Source: Spirochaetales bacterium UBA6872
GTDB lineage: Bacteria; Spirochaetota; Spirochaetia; Sphaerochaetales; Sphaerochaetaceae
Assembly (NCBI GenBank): GCA_002452215.1
Contig: DKCO01000055.1
Location: 1 to 64,000, forward strand
Length of the DNA stretch: 64,000 bases
Reading direction: 5' to 3'
Shown here: positions 53,586 to 62,606 of the stretch, piece after piece
Layout of the letters: every line of letters starts with the position of its first letter
How positions within the stretch are numbered: the first letter of the stretch is position 1
The notes under the pieces: generated by a model
The model's input: only the letters and a program-made list of their open reading frames with translations
The model's database searches: none
Told to the model about the DNA's origin: nothing
Translations under genes and position numbers: made by a program

Positions 53586-54458
53586 ATGAAGAATATATTT
53601 AAATCTCAAGTTGGGCAGCACGTCAGCAGATCTTCTTTTGGCACATTCATTATAATGCTTTTGCTGGTTCTCTTGAGCCTATTGATGATGTTCCCATTTG
53701 TATATGCAATAATGCAATCATTGAAGCCAGCCGAGGAGATTTTCGCATTCCCTCCAAAACTATTTGTACGTTCTCCAAACTTTGATAACTTCAGGAGTCT
53801 TTTCAATATTGCATCTTCTTTGACAGTTCCATTCTCCCGTTATGTCTTCAACAGCGCTTTTATCTCTATAATAGGGACATTTGTATATGCACTTATTGCA
53901 TCGATGGCTTCATATTCTCTAGCCTTTGGTCGCTTTACAGGCAAAAAGCTCTTAAATGATTTGATTATAAAAGCTTTGTTATTCTCTAGTCCTGTAACAG
54001 CAGTTGCTCAGTACTTAATCATTGCATCTTTCAATATGCTAAACACATATTGGGCAATATTATTGCCATCATTAGCGCTTCCAATCGGAGTCTTCTTGAT
54101 GCGTCAGTTCTTAGTTCAGATGATTCCTATGTCGATTATCGAAGCGGCCAGAATAGATGGACTCGATGAGTTCTCCCTGCTTTTGCGAATAATCATGCCC
54201 GTTGTCAAACCTGCTCTTCTTACACTGGTACTATTCACATTCCAGACGCTTTGGAATGCAAGCGGGGCAAGTTTTATATATGAAGAAGAATTTAAAGTGC
54301 TTCCTTCTGTTATGGCAGAGCTGGTGGCTGGTGGAATATCACGAGCAGGAGAGGGTGCTGCTGCAACAATCTTATTGATGGTTCCTCCAGTATTGGTTTT
54401 CTTCTTCACTGAAAGCAATGTCATAGAGACTATGGCAACATCGGGAATCAAGGAGTGA
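53586..54458 (+). CDS. CUT1 ABC permease, pair 1 (MalG-like)
   Basis: A 290-residue six-TM permease. TM1 is LLMMFPFVYAIMQSLKP; the EAA loop is IIEAARIDGLDEFSLLLRII; the C-terminus NVIETMATSGIKE is MalG-like. AAGGAGG precedes ATG. No ATPase gene is found in the locus, so a shared MsmX/UgpC-type ATPase encoded elsewhere must energise it (inference). Confidence 0.93.
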   Translation: MKNIFKSQVGQHVSRSSFGTFIIMLLLVLLSLLMMFPFVYAIMQSLKPAEEIFAFPPKLFVRSPNFDNFRSLFNIASSLTVPFSRYVFNSAFISIIGTFVYALIASMASYSLAFGRFTGKKLLNDLIIKALLFSSPVTAVAQYLIIASFNMLNTYWAILLPSLALPIGVFLMRQFLVQMIPMSIIEAARIDGLDEFSLLLRIIMPVVKPALLTLVLFTFQTLWNASGASFIYEEEFKVLPSVMAELVAGGISRAGEGAAATILLMVPPVLVFFFTESNVIETMATSGIKE

Positions 54459-54461
54459 CAG

Positions 54462-56480
54462 ATGAGAGTAAAAGTTATTTCTACATTGATTATGACGCTC
54501 ATTCTGGTTCCGCTATTTGCCAATCAGGTACCAACAGATTCATATATCTACAATAGCGATGGAAAGAGTGTTGAAACTCCACCATCATTCAGATTTGATA
54601 GAGTTATTTATCCAGAGAATAGCAAATCATCTTTTTCTGATTTGTTCATTTATGACAATACTTTATTTGTTTTAGAGAAAGGAAATGGCACACTCATTAC
54701 AGAGGATGGAGAGAGGCTTGGTTTCTATACAGACTTAGGCGAGCCTTGGCTTTTTGGAGAGGTTAGCGGTCTTTTTATTGGAGAAGAGTGCATATACATA
54801 GCTGATAGTTTAAACGCATCTGTTGCTGTATTTGATCGAGAAAGCAGAAGAAATATTCTTCTGATTTCTGATCCAGACACATCAGATGTGGGAGTTTCTT
54901 TCTCTTTTATTCCATCTAAAGTTATTGCAGATAAAGCAGGAAACATATATGTGCTAGTTCGGGATATGTATTATGGTGCATTGATGTTTTCATCTTCTGG
55001 TGAGTTTGTTGGTTTCTATGGTGCAAACCCTATGGAATTGTCGCTGAAGCAGAAGCTTGACCAAAGTTGGAAAAAGCTGATGAACAGGGAACAGCGCGAT
55101 GCTATGGAGCGCTTTGTTCCCGTTGCTTATTCCTCTTTTGATATAGATGAGGAGAATTTTGTCTATACATGTTCTTATGACATCACAGACGAGAGCATGA
55201 AAATCAGAAGAATCAACCCATCAGGTAAGGGACGATACGATGGAAAGGGATTAGTTTTCGGAGATGTTATTCCGCCAAAAGAGAGTGTAGAAGGCCTTGA
55301 GAACACTAGCCACTTCGTCGATGTCGATATATCCAACGACATTCTCTATGCCCTTGATGCAGCACGTGGAAGAATATTTGTATATGATGAGAGTGGCTCA
55401 TTGATAACTGTTTTAGCAGGAAAAGGCACACAAAAGGGTACTTTCACCAATTCAGTTGCAATTGAGAGTGATGATGAGCGTATATATGTCCTTGATGGAT
55501 CAGACTCATCAATAACAGTATTCAAAAAAACATTTTATGGGGAGAATCTCTTCTCGGCTCTCTCGTTGTACCGTGAAGGATTATATGTAGAAGCACTCCC
55601 ATATATTAATGAAGTATTGAGAATAGCGCCAGAGCTTGAGATTGCACATCTGATGAAAGGCAAGGCATATCAAAAGCTTGGCGACAATAAGAGTGCGCTT
55701 GATGAATTGAAGCTTTCTGGGGACAGAGAGCAATATTCAACTATCTTTGAAAAGATTAGACTTTCTTTTGCTCGCGAGAATCTAGGCTATATTATGCTTG
55801 CTATTATAATCGTTTTGGTCATTTATATGATTCTAAGAAAACGATATGGCGTACTATTCAGACTTCCTGGATATGTATCTTATCTAATAGCTCCTCTTTT
55901 CCATCCATTTGATTTGATGTGGGAAAGAAAGAAAAAGAAAACATTTTCATATCTATTTGCAACGATTTTGCTTCTTTTGTATTTCTTGTTTGACATACTC
56001 GCATATTTCTCGACAGGGTATGCATTCAATAAAAACAATGCAAAGGAATTCAATATTCTTTTGAGCATAATGAATACAGCAGGTGCCTTTCTTTTATTTG
56101 TAACTGTGAACTGGCTACTTAGCACAATAAGCGAAGGCAATGGGACTTATAAGGAGATATACTGCGCATCATCATATGCCTTGATTCCTCTGTTGTTTTC
56201 TAATGCCTTGAATTTGATTCTATCGCATGTTCTTTCTCTGAAAGAAGGCGTGTTTATGACATGGATAGAGTCATTTGCTTTCGTCTGGGCATTTTGTATC
56301 CTATTTGCATCGATTTCAACGATTCATGAATATTCATTCTCAAAGACTATGAAGAATTTGCTTATGACTCTCATTGGGATGGTATTTGCTCTATTCTTAT
56401 TGTTTTTGTCTGTTGTTTTATTTGAGAACACAGCCAATATCTTCTCGATTATTTACAATGAGATTGCCTTAAGGGTGTAG
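54462..56480 (+). CDS. NHL-like propeller/TPR/Yip1-like membrane protein
   Basis: A 672-residue protein with a signal peptide (~1-20). Residues ~40-360 look like NHL-type propeller repeats (NILYALDAARGRIFVYDESGS in part; AIESDDERIYVLDGS). Two TPR-like helices follow (~370-430: LYVEALPYINEVLRIAPEL). After a TM helix at ~445-462 comes a Yip1-like domain with about five TM helices to the end. Such a fusion beside CUT1 permeases and DUF5696 genes recurs in glycan loci of Firmicutes, as far as I recall, but has no assigned role. AAGGAG precedes ATG, 3 bases after the permease. Confidence 0.75.
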   Translation: MRVKVISTLIMTLILVPLFANQVPTDSYIYNSDGKSVETPPSFRFDRVIYPENSKSSFSDLFIYDNTLFVLEKGNGTLITEDGERLGFYTDLGEPWLFGEVSGLFIGEECIYIADSLNASVAVFDRESRRNILLISDPDTSDVGVSFSFIPSKVIADKAGNIYVLVRDMYYGALMFSSSGEFVGFYGANPMELSLKQKLDQSWKKLMNREQRDAMERFVPVAYSSFDIDEENFVYTCSYDITDESMKIRRINPSGKGRYDGKGLVFGDVIPPKESVEGLENTSHFVDVDISNDILYALDAARGRIFVYDESGSLITVLAGKGTQKGTFTNSVAIESDDERIYVLDGSDSSITVFKKTFYGENLFSALSLYREGLYVEALPYINEVLRIAPELEIAHLMKGKAYQKLGDNKSALDELKLSGDREQYSTIFEKIRLSFARENLGYIMLAIIIVLVIYMILRKRYGVLFRLPGYVSYLIAPLFHPFDLMWERKKKKTFSYLFATILLLLYFLFDILAYFSTGYAFNKNNAKEFNILLSIMNTAGAFLLFVTVNWLLSTISEGNGTYKEIYCASSYALIPLLFSNALNLILSHVLSLKEGVFMTWIESFAFVWAFCILFASISTIHEYSFSKTMKNLLMTLIGMVFALFLLFLSVVLFENTANIFSIIYNEIALRV

Positions 56481-56482
56481 CA

Positions 56483-58441
56483 ATGAAAAAGTATATTTTG
56501 TTTATCTTAATGCTTTCTGTTTCTTTATCATTGCTATTTTCTGAAACAGTTGTCATTTCGAATGGAAATCTTTCTTTATCGCTAGATGTTGAGAAGGATA
56601 AGCTTGAGTTTGTGATTGATGGCAACAAGTGGCCACTTGTTGCAAAAGAAGCAAAGATTGGATCCTCTAGACTCAGAGGTGCAAGCAGAGTCAGAGCTCA
56701 GAGTTTTTTCTCGCTTAGCGTTATAACTCCAAGTCTCAATAAGGTAGTTACTCTCAATACGGATGTCGCAGATATAACAGAGTGGAGTGTTTTCGCTGAT
56801 GGTGTTGATGTTGGATATATGTTTGATGAAGGCATTGGCTTCAAAGCAAGCTTCAGACTCAATGACCATGGATTAAAAGTATCTGTAGATACATCATCAT
56901 TTGTTGAGAGTGAAGATTGCTACATAGCATCAATACAGTTCTTGCCTTTCTTTGGTGCTAACAACATCAAAGAAGATGGTTATTTTGCAATTCCAGATGG
57001 ATGCGGTGCATTGATGCATTTCAATAATGGAAAGAAAGGGCAATATAAAGAACCTGTATATGGACAAGATAAGTCTTCAATTAAGCAGACATCAGTAACA
57101 AACAAAGAGGATGTACTCTTGCCATTTATCGGGATCGAAAATGAGAAGAAGGGTACTCTAATCATAACAGCTATAGAGTCTGCATCTAGAGCTAAGATCA
57201 TTGCATCTACATCAAATGAGAATAATCCATATAATATTGCTTTCTTTGAGTTTGAGCTTCGCACAAGCTTAGAGCAGCGCATTGCAAGTGATGCAAGCCA
57301 AATATTATATGAAAGCCCTAGACAGTTTAATGGAGAGATGAGCATTCTCATCACACCATGCCCAGGCGGCTATAGCTCAATGGCTAGTACTTTTAGTGAT
57401 ATCTTCATTTCAGAAAGAGATTCAGGAAATAGGGCTTTTGTAATGAATGTTATCGTTGCAAAGGTTGAAAGCAGAAAAATACTTGGGATTCCAATCGCTG
57501 TAGATAAATTCACACGCGTTACAAGCTTTGAGAATATTGCCAATTTCATCTCTGCTTTACGTTACTCTAATAAGCTTATACTCAATTTTGAGTCTTGGAA
57601 TACTAAAGGACTAAAAGGCGAGGCTCCTACTGCTTTCGATTTTGTCTCTTCAATTGGCTCTGAAAAAGATAGAAAGAAACTATTTAGTGCATTAAAAGCT
57701 GAAGATATAGTTATATCTGCTGCGATAAATCCAATAAAGACAAGAAAAAGAAGTAGTGGAGTCATAAAGAATCTTGCATCAGAGCCAGCGAGTCAATATG
57801 AGTACTATGTTGCTTCATCCAGTGCTAAACCAGATACACGCTCTTATTTGAAACGTCTTGATAAGATTTCTCTTCTTGAAGATAACAAGAGTGGCATTGT
57901 ATCGAGTTATGAAGGGCTAGGAGAGGTTATCTATTCTCATTTTGGAGATAAAAACCCATTTGATAGAGCTGAATATACAAACTTTGTAAGCAACTTGCTT
58001 TCCAATGCCGATCCGTACTTTGTATGTCAAGGCTCATTCTATGCACTTCAAAATGCGCATTTCGTACTCTCGTCTCCTGACCAATCATCACGCCACAATC
58101 TCTTTGATGAGGATGTGCCTTTGCTTCAGATTGCGCTTAGTGGAAAGATTGGATTCTCTTCTTCAAATGTGAATAAGAGTCCTGACCCTATTTTCAACGT
58201 CCTATTTTCACTTGAGACAGGCGGGGCTTTGTCATTTGAATTCACTGACAAAACAGATTCAAAGTTTCTGGATACGATCTTCGAGAGATATGGTGATGAT
58301 ATTTCCAGTATTGCAGGAAAGAAAATAATTAACCACGAAATCATCGATTCGCACAAGAGAAGAACACTTTTTGAGAATGGAGTTGAAGTTATAGTCGATT
58401 ACTCAACAGGCACATACGAAATAAAGGGGGAAATACTATGA
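56483..58441 (+). CDS. DUF5696-like exported protein
   Basis: A 652-residue protein with a signal peptide (~1-20). Around residue 166 it has YFAIPDGCGALMHFNNGK, close to the motif I associate with DUF5696 proteins of ABC-transporter glycan loci. The first ~290 residues are beta-sandwich-like as in glycosidase-adjoining domains; ~330-560 could be a barrel (LILNFESWNTKG, IVISAAINPI). Possible enzyme of the exported machinery, but no catalytic residues can be assigned. AAGGG precedes ATG. It overlaps the next permease gene by 4 bases. Confidence 0.75.
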   Translation: MKKYILFILMLSVSLSLLFSETVVISNGNLSLSLDVEKDKLEFVIDGNKWPLVAKEAKIGSSRLRGASRVRAQSFFSLSVITPSLNKVVTLNTDVADITEWSVFADGVDVGYMFDEGIGFKASFRLNDHGLKVSVDTSSFVESEDCYIASIQFLPFFGANNIKEDGYFAIPDGCGALMHFNNGKKGQYKEPVYGQDKSSIKQTSVTNKEDVLLPFIGIENEKKGTLIITAIESASRAKIIASTSNENNPYNIAFFEFELRTSLEQRIASDASQILYESPRQFNGEMSILITPCPGGYSSMASTFSDIFISERDSGNRAFVMNVIVAKVESRKILGIPIAVDKFTRVTSFENIANFISALRYSNKLILNFESWNTKGLKGEAPTAFDFVSSIGSEKDRKKLFSALKAEDIVISAAINPIKTRKRSSGVIKNLASEPASQYEYYVASSSAKPDTRSYLKRLDKISLLEDNKSGIVSSYEGLGEVIYSHFGDKNPFDRAEYTNFVSNLLSNADPYFVCQGSFYALQNAHFVLSSPDQSSRHNLFDEDVPLLQIALSGKIGFSSSNVNKSPDPIFNVLFSLETGGALSFEFTDKTDSKFLDTIFERYGDDISSIAGKKIINHEIIDSHKRRTLFENGVEVIVDYSTGTYEIKGEIL

Positions 58442-59316
58442 AATCATTGCAAAGCCGGAAAAGCAGAGCTGGATTCCTCTTTTGCTTGCCATTCTTGATT
58501 GGAATAGCATTCTTCTTTTTAAAGCCTGCTATTGCATCTTTATTCTATGCATTTGGCACTCTTTCATTTACTTCTGCAGGACTGAAAATGGAGTTTATTG
58601 GACTTGATAACTTCAAAAAAGCTCTATTCTTGGACCCTATATATGTAAGGACTATTGTAGAGTCCATCAAAGACATGGTTATAAGAGTACCTGTAATATT
58701 GATGCTGAGCTTATTTGTTGCTGTGCTTCTAAATCAGCGTTTCAGGGGCAGGGTGTTCTTCCGTGCTGTATTTTTCTTACCAGTAATCGTAGTCAATGGA
58801 ATCATAATGGAAATCCTTCAAAGCGATTACCTCTCAAATGAAATACTCCAAGGTCAGGCTGGAAGTGGACTTTTCAATACAGTCAGTAGCTCTAGCATCC
58901 TTCTATCATTGGGATTCTCTGAAGATGTCATAAAAGTACTAATGCCTTTTGCTTATGATATCTTTGACCTTGTGTGGTCTTCCGGAGTACCTATTCTGAT
59001 GTTCTTAGCCTCCCTTCAGACGGTGCCATCTCAGCTCTATGAGGTTGCAAGAATCGAAGGTGCAACAAACTGGGAACAGTTCTGGAAGATTACATTTCCG
59101 ATGATTTCTCCTATGTTGCTGATGAACACTGTATATATAATTGCTGATTTCTTCACAACAAGCACTAACCCTGTAATCAAACTTATAAACAATCAAACAA
59201 GCAATATGAGATTTGAATATGCATCTGGGCTGTCTTGGATGTATTTCGTTGTTGTCGGAATAATTGTCGCTGCAGCTTTCCGCATTATAGATCGATATGT
59301 TGTTTATACAGAGTAA
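58438..59316 (+). CDS. CUT1 ABC permease, pair 2 (MalF-like)
   Basis: A 292-residue six-TM permease starting GFLFCLPFLIGIAFFFLKPA. The EAA loop reads LYEVARIEGATNWEQFWKIT (conserved Glu, Gly). Together with the following subunit it forms a second channel, distinct in sequence from pair 1. GGGGGA lies before ATG, within the DUF5696-like gene end. Confidence 0.93.
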   Translation: MKSLQSRKSRAGFLFCLPFLIGIAFFFLKPAIASLFYAFGTLSFTSAGLKMEFIGLDNFKKALFLDPIYVRTIVESIKDMVIRVPVILMLSLFVAVLLNQRFRGRVFFRAVFFLPVIVVNGIIMEILQSDYLSNEILQGQAGSGLFNTVSSSSILLSLGFSEDVIKVLMPFAYDIFDLVWSSGVPILMFLASLQTVPSQLYEVARIEGATNWEQFWKITFPMISPMLLMNTVYIIADFFTTSTNPVIKLINNQTSNMRFEYASGLSWMYFVVVGIIVAAAFRIIDRYVVYTE

Positions 59317-59326
59317 GGAGAGCATG

Positions 59327-60268
59327 ATGAATACAAAAAGAAACCTATTCAATTCTTTTAAGAGCATTATCAGATTCCTCTTTTTATCAGGTATATGCAT
59401 AATCATTCTCTATCCTTTGTTCTACTCATTGTCAGTAGCTTTAAGAAGCGAGTCTGATTTATATAATCCACTTGTAATATTGGTTCCCATGCACTTTACG
59501 CTTGGCAATATTTTTAATGCATTCTTGCGAATGGATTATATGACTTCATTATTCTCATCATTCTTTAGGGACGGAATTTCATGCATATTGCAACTCTTTG
59601 CATGTTCAATGACTGGCTATGGACTAGCTAGATTCAATTTCAAAGGGAGAAAGCTAATCAGTGCATTTATGCTTGCAATAATCATTGTTCCACCTCAAAC
59701 ATATGTAATTCCTAATTACATTGAGTTCAGATATTTTGATCCCATTGGACTTGGCAAGTTGCTCTCTAGGCTTTTTGATATCAACTTGAGTATCAATTTG
59801 ATAAATAGCCCTTTGTCTTTCTTTTTGCCAGCTATGTTCTCACTTGGCATAAGATCTGGAATCATAATATTTATGTTTAGACAGTTCTTTAGAGGCATGC
59901 CTGCTGTACTTGAAGAGGCTGCATATATCGACGGGCTCTCATTCAGATCTACATTCTTCAAGATAATGCTACCAAATGCAAAATCAGCGATGGTTACATC
60001 TTTCTTGCTTTCCTTTGTATGGTATTGGAATGATTATGTTTACACATCTTCATTGATGCCTCAATCGAAGACTGTGATGAATCAGTTATCGATTCTTTTT
60101 AATAATATTAGCTACATCATGCAATATGAGCAGAATGCCAGTCCATATGAGGGCATATTGTTGCTGCAAGCAGGAGTATTCCTGTCAATTATACCAGTTT
60201 TGATTATTTATCTGATTTTCCAGCGCCAATTCACTGAAAGCATTGAACGCTCTGGAATCGTAGGTTGA
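59327..60268 (+). CDS. CUT1 ABC permease, pair 2 (MalG-like)
   Basis: A 313-residue six-TM permease, slightly longer than usual. TM1 is LFLSGICIIILYPLFYSLS; the EAA loop reads VLEEAAYIDGLSFRSTFFKI; the C-terminus RQFTESIERSGIVG is MalG-like. I start at ATG 59327 since AAGGAG (59315-59320) is 6 bases away; ATG 59324 is too close. It likely works with the binding protein 16 bases downstream. Confidence 0.92.
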   Translation: MNTKRNLFNSFKSIIRFLFLSGICIIILYPLFYSLSVALRSESDLYNPLVILVPMHFTLGNIFNAFLRMDYMTSLFSSFFRDGISCILQLFACSMTGYGLARFNFKGRKLISAFMLAIIIVPPQTYVIPNYIEFRYFDPIGLGKLLSRLFDINLSINLINSPLSFFLPAMFSLGIRSGIIIFMFRQFFRGMPAVLEEAAYIDGLSFRSTFFKIMLPNAKSAMVTSFLLSFVWYWNDYVYTSSLMPQSKTVMNQLSILFNNISYIMQYEQNASPYEGILLLQAGVFLSIIPVLIIYLIFQRQFTESIERSGIVG

Positions 60269-60284
60269 AAAAAGGAGGAGAAAT

Positions 60285-61559
60285 ATGAAAAGAGTATTTG
60301 CTATAACAGTTGCGTTGCTATTTGCACTATTATCTAGCTTTGCAACAGATGTAAAGCTTCCTGATGTGAAACTAGATAATAAGGATGTTGTAGTATATAG
60401 CTGGAGCAATTATGTTCCCCAAAAGACATATCCATGGAATACATTTTCATTCGTTGATCACTATGGTGGCAATGTCGATACGATCATTGCAACTGGAGAC
60501 TACTATCAGAATCTCTATAAGCTTATAAGCGCTGGAGAGATGATTGATGCAAGTGTTGCGGAAGCGCTGAGTTTTCCAGCTTTGATTATGAGAGGATTAG
60601 TTCAGCCTTGGGACAATTATATCGATTTCTCGGATCCTATTTGGGAAGAAGTAGGTGCTCTTGATGAGATTGAAGCTATACGTTGGAGCGATGGCCACAT
60701 ATACAATATTTCATCAAATAGCCATGTGCTTGGCGTGATGTTCTACAATAAGAGGCTCATTGAAGACGCAGGCCTTGAAGATCCAATTGAATTGCAAAAG
60801 ACAGGCGAGTGGAATTGGGATACATTCTTTTACTATCTAGAGGAGCTTACTGAGGATGTAGATGGAGATGGAATCACAGATATATATGGCATAGTCAATA
60901 CTGGAGACTTCCCTATAGCTGTATTCTCATCTACAGGTGAGACACCGATCGAATATAAGGATGGTGTATTTTATAACAATCTCAGAAGCAATACCCAGAA
61001 AGATGCTGGCAATTTCTTATATCAACTGATGCACTCAAGTCCTAGAGTTATGAGCACAGGAGATCCAACATCTACATTCTTATCAGGTAAAGCAGCATTT
61101 GTTTACACTAATGACTACAGGGGCTATATCGACTATAGCTCAATGTGGGCATCTGACGGACTTGGTGTTGTTCCATTTCCTCGCTATAAAGAAGATGTAC
61201 CACAGTATCAAGCGGCATTAGTCGATTACTTCTATCTAATGGAAGGCGCTGAGAATCCTGAAGGGGCAGCTCTCTTAGCTCTCTCTCAGCGCTATGACAC
61301 TCTTTTAAGCGTAAACCCAAAAGCTAAAGATCATAATGAATCTACAAAGCTTGATTTCATGGCGCATGGATTTACAGAAGAAGCTGCTGCTTCTGTAATA
61401 GAGATAAACAATATGCCGCATAAAATCATTTGGTCTCGTTCTATTCCTATTACTGACGGGAATATCGAGTATAGAGCCATGGCAATCCCATGGACAACGC
61501 TAGTCGACTCAATGTACGGAAAAGTCGATAGCGCTATCAAACAAGCAACTAATAAATAA
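60285..61559 (+). CDS. Sugar-binding protein of the second transporter
   Basis: A 424-residue exported solute-binding protein (signal peptide ~1-20, no lipobox). VVVYSWSNYVPQ opens the N-lobe; HVLGVMFYNKRLIEDAGLEDP and TGEWNWDTFFYYLEEL are typical of family 1 binders. It lies 16 bases after permease pair 2 and has standard size, unlike the giant binder of pair 1. AAAGGAGGAG precedes ATG. Confidence 0.9.
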   Translation: MKRVFAITVALLFALLSSFATDVKLPDVKLDNKDVVVYSWSNYVPQKTYPWNTFSFVDHYGGNVDTIIATGDYYQNLYKLISAGEMIDASVAEALSFPALIMRGLVQPWDNYIDFSDPIWEEVGALDEIEAIRWSDGHIYNISSNSHVLGVMFYNKRLIEDAGLEDPIELQKTGEWNWDTFFYYLEELTEDVDGDGITDIYGIVNTGDFPIAVFSSTGETPIEYKDGVFYNNLRSNTQKDAGNFLYQLMHSSPRVMSTGDPTSTFLSGKAAFVYTNDYRGYIDYSSMWASDGLGVVPFPRYKEDVPQYQAALVDYFYLMEGAENPEGAALLALSQRYDTLLSVNPKAKDHNESTKLDFMAHGFTEEAAASVIEINNMPHKIIWSRSIPITDGNIEYRAMAIPWTTLVDSMYGKVDSAIKQATNK

Positions 61560-61579
61560 CTAATAAAGGAGGAATTATC

Positions 61580-62578
61580 ATGAAGAAGTTATTAGTTTAT
61601 TTAGTTTTAGCAATGTTGGTTTTTGCTGTTGGTTGTGATGTCAACACAAAAGTAGACCCACCAGCAACTTTGGAGCCCACAACTCCATCGGAAGATCCAA
61701 CTCTTATTGCTGAAGAGAAGATGCCAGAAGGTCTATTTGTAGATGATATCATATTGGCATTTGTAAAAGCACCAGCAGGTGAGTTTAACATGGTTAAACC
61801 TTTAGAAGGAGAAAAAGTTCTAAAAGGAGGAGAAGCTTGGGAGTTTATGTCATATCAGGATTTCTCAGCTACAGGAGGTAAATTCTCTGTTGAGGTAAAA
61901 CTTTCTGATGCTATTGATTCAGATAAAGCTCATATTTGGATTGAATTCTTTGATAAGAAAATAACTGTACCTGATAGTTGGAAGCAACATGCTGTATTGA
62001 GTGAGAAGGCTGACGTTAAAGTTAATGAGTATGTTTCTTTTACATTGGATGTGGATGTTCCGGAAAATGTTGATCCAGTACAAACAAAGTTCAAGGTCGA
62101 ACTGGCAACAGAAGCTAAAGGTAATATGACTATCAAGGATGTCAAGTTCATCCCTAATGATGCTACTAAAGTTAATTTGTTACCATTTGCTAGTTTCGAA
62201 AGAAATGGATTAGATGGAAAGTGGAAAGTTACTTGCACCGATAATTGGCCAGATCCTGTACCTGAAGATGTATTAAAAGATGGTAAGAATAAGGCTGTAA
62301 AGCTTAATAAAGATCCAAAAAAAACTATGACAAATCTTATATGGATTACTGACAATGGTGCAATGATTCCAAAAGATAGCGAACTTACTCTTTCTATGAA
62401 AGTATTATCAAAAGAGACTAGACAGATTAATTGTCTCTTAAAGGAAAGCGATGAAAATTATCAAAATTATCCATTAAATATAAAAGGTGCGAATAAATGG
62501 CAAACAGTTAAAATTCCTTCAGATTACACAAAGAAGCTTGAAGAATCGAACTTTGAAGTTCAGCTTCATTTACTCTAG
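61580..62578 (+). CDS. Lipoprotein with carbohydrate-binding-like modules
   Basis: A 332-residue lipoprotein (lipobox FAVGC, Cys19), with a Pro/Thr-rich linker to about residue 45. Two beta-sandwich-like modules follow (~50-195 and ~200-332). The second opens NLLPFASFERNGLDGKW, the kind of start seen in CBM4/9-type modules (N..FE.G...W). No catalytic domain is present. It may be a surface glycan-binding protein. AAAGGAGG precedes ATG. It ends after the second module, so it is either a genuine binder or a shortened relative of the next gene. Confidence 0.75.
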   Translation: MKKLLVYLVLAMLVFAVGCDVNTKVDPPATLEPTTPSEDPTLIAEEKMPEGLFVDDIILAFVKAPAGEFNMVKPLEGEKVLKGGEAWEFMSYQDFSATGGKFSVEVKLSDAIDSDKAHIWIEFFDKKITVPDSWKQHAVLSEKADVKVNEYVSFTLDVDVPENVDPVQTKFKVELATEAKGNMTIKDVKFIPNDATKVNLLPFASFERNGLDGKWKVTCTDNWPDPVPEDVLKDGKNKAVKLNKDPKKTMTNLIWITDNGAMIPKDSELTLSMKVLSKETRQINCLLKESDENYQNYPLNIKGANKWQTVKIPSDYTKKLEESNFEVQLHLL

Positions 62579-62606
62579 TTGCTCATTTTAGGGGGGAGTT
62601 AAATAG

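Noticed and set aside
29966..60268. Absence of an ABC ATPase as a sign of broken transporters
   Set aside because: CUT1 systems commonly share one MsmX/UgpC-type ATPase encoded elsewhere, so missing ATPase genes are normal.
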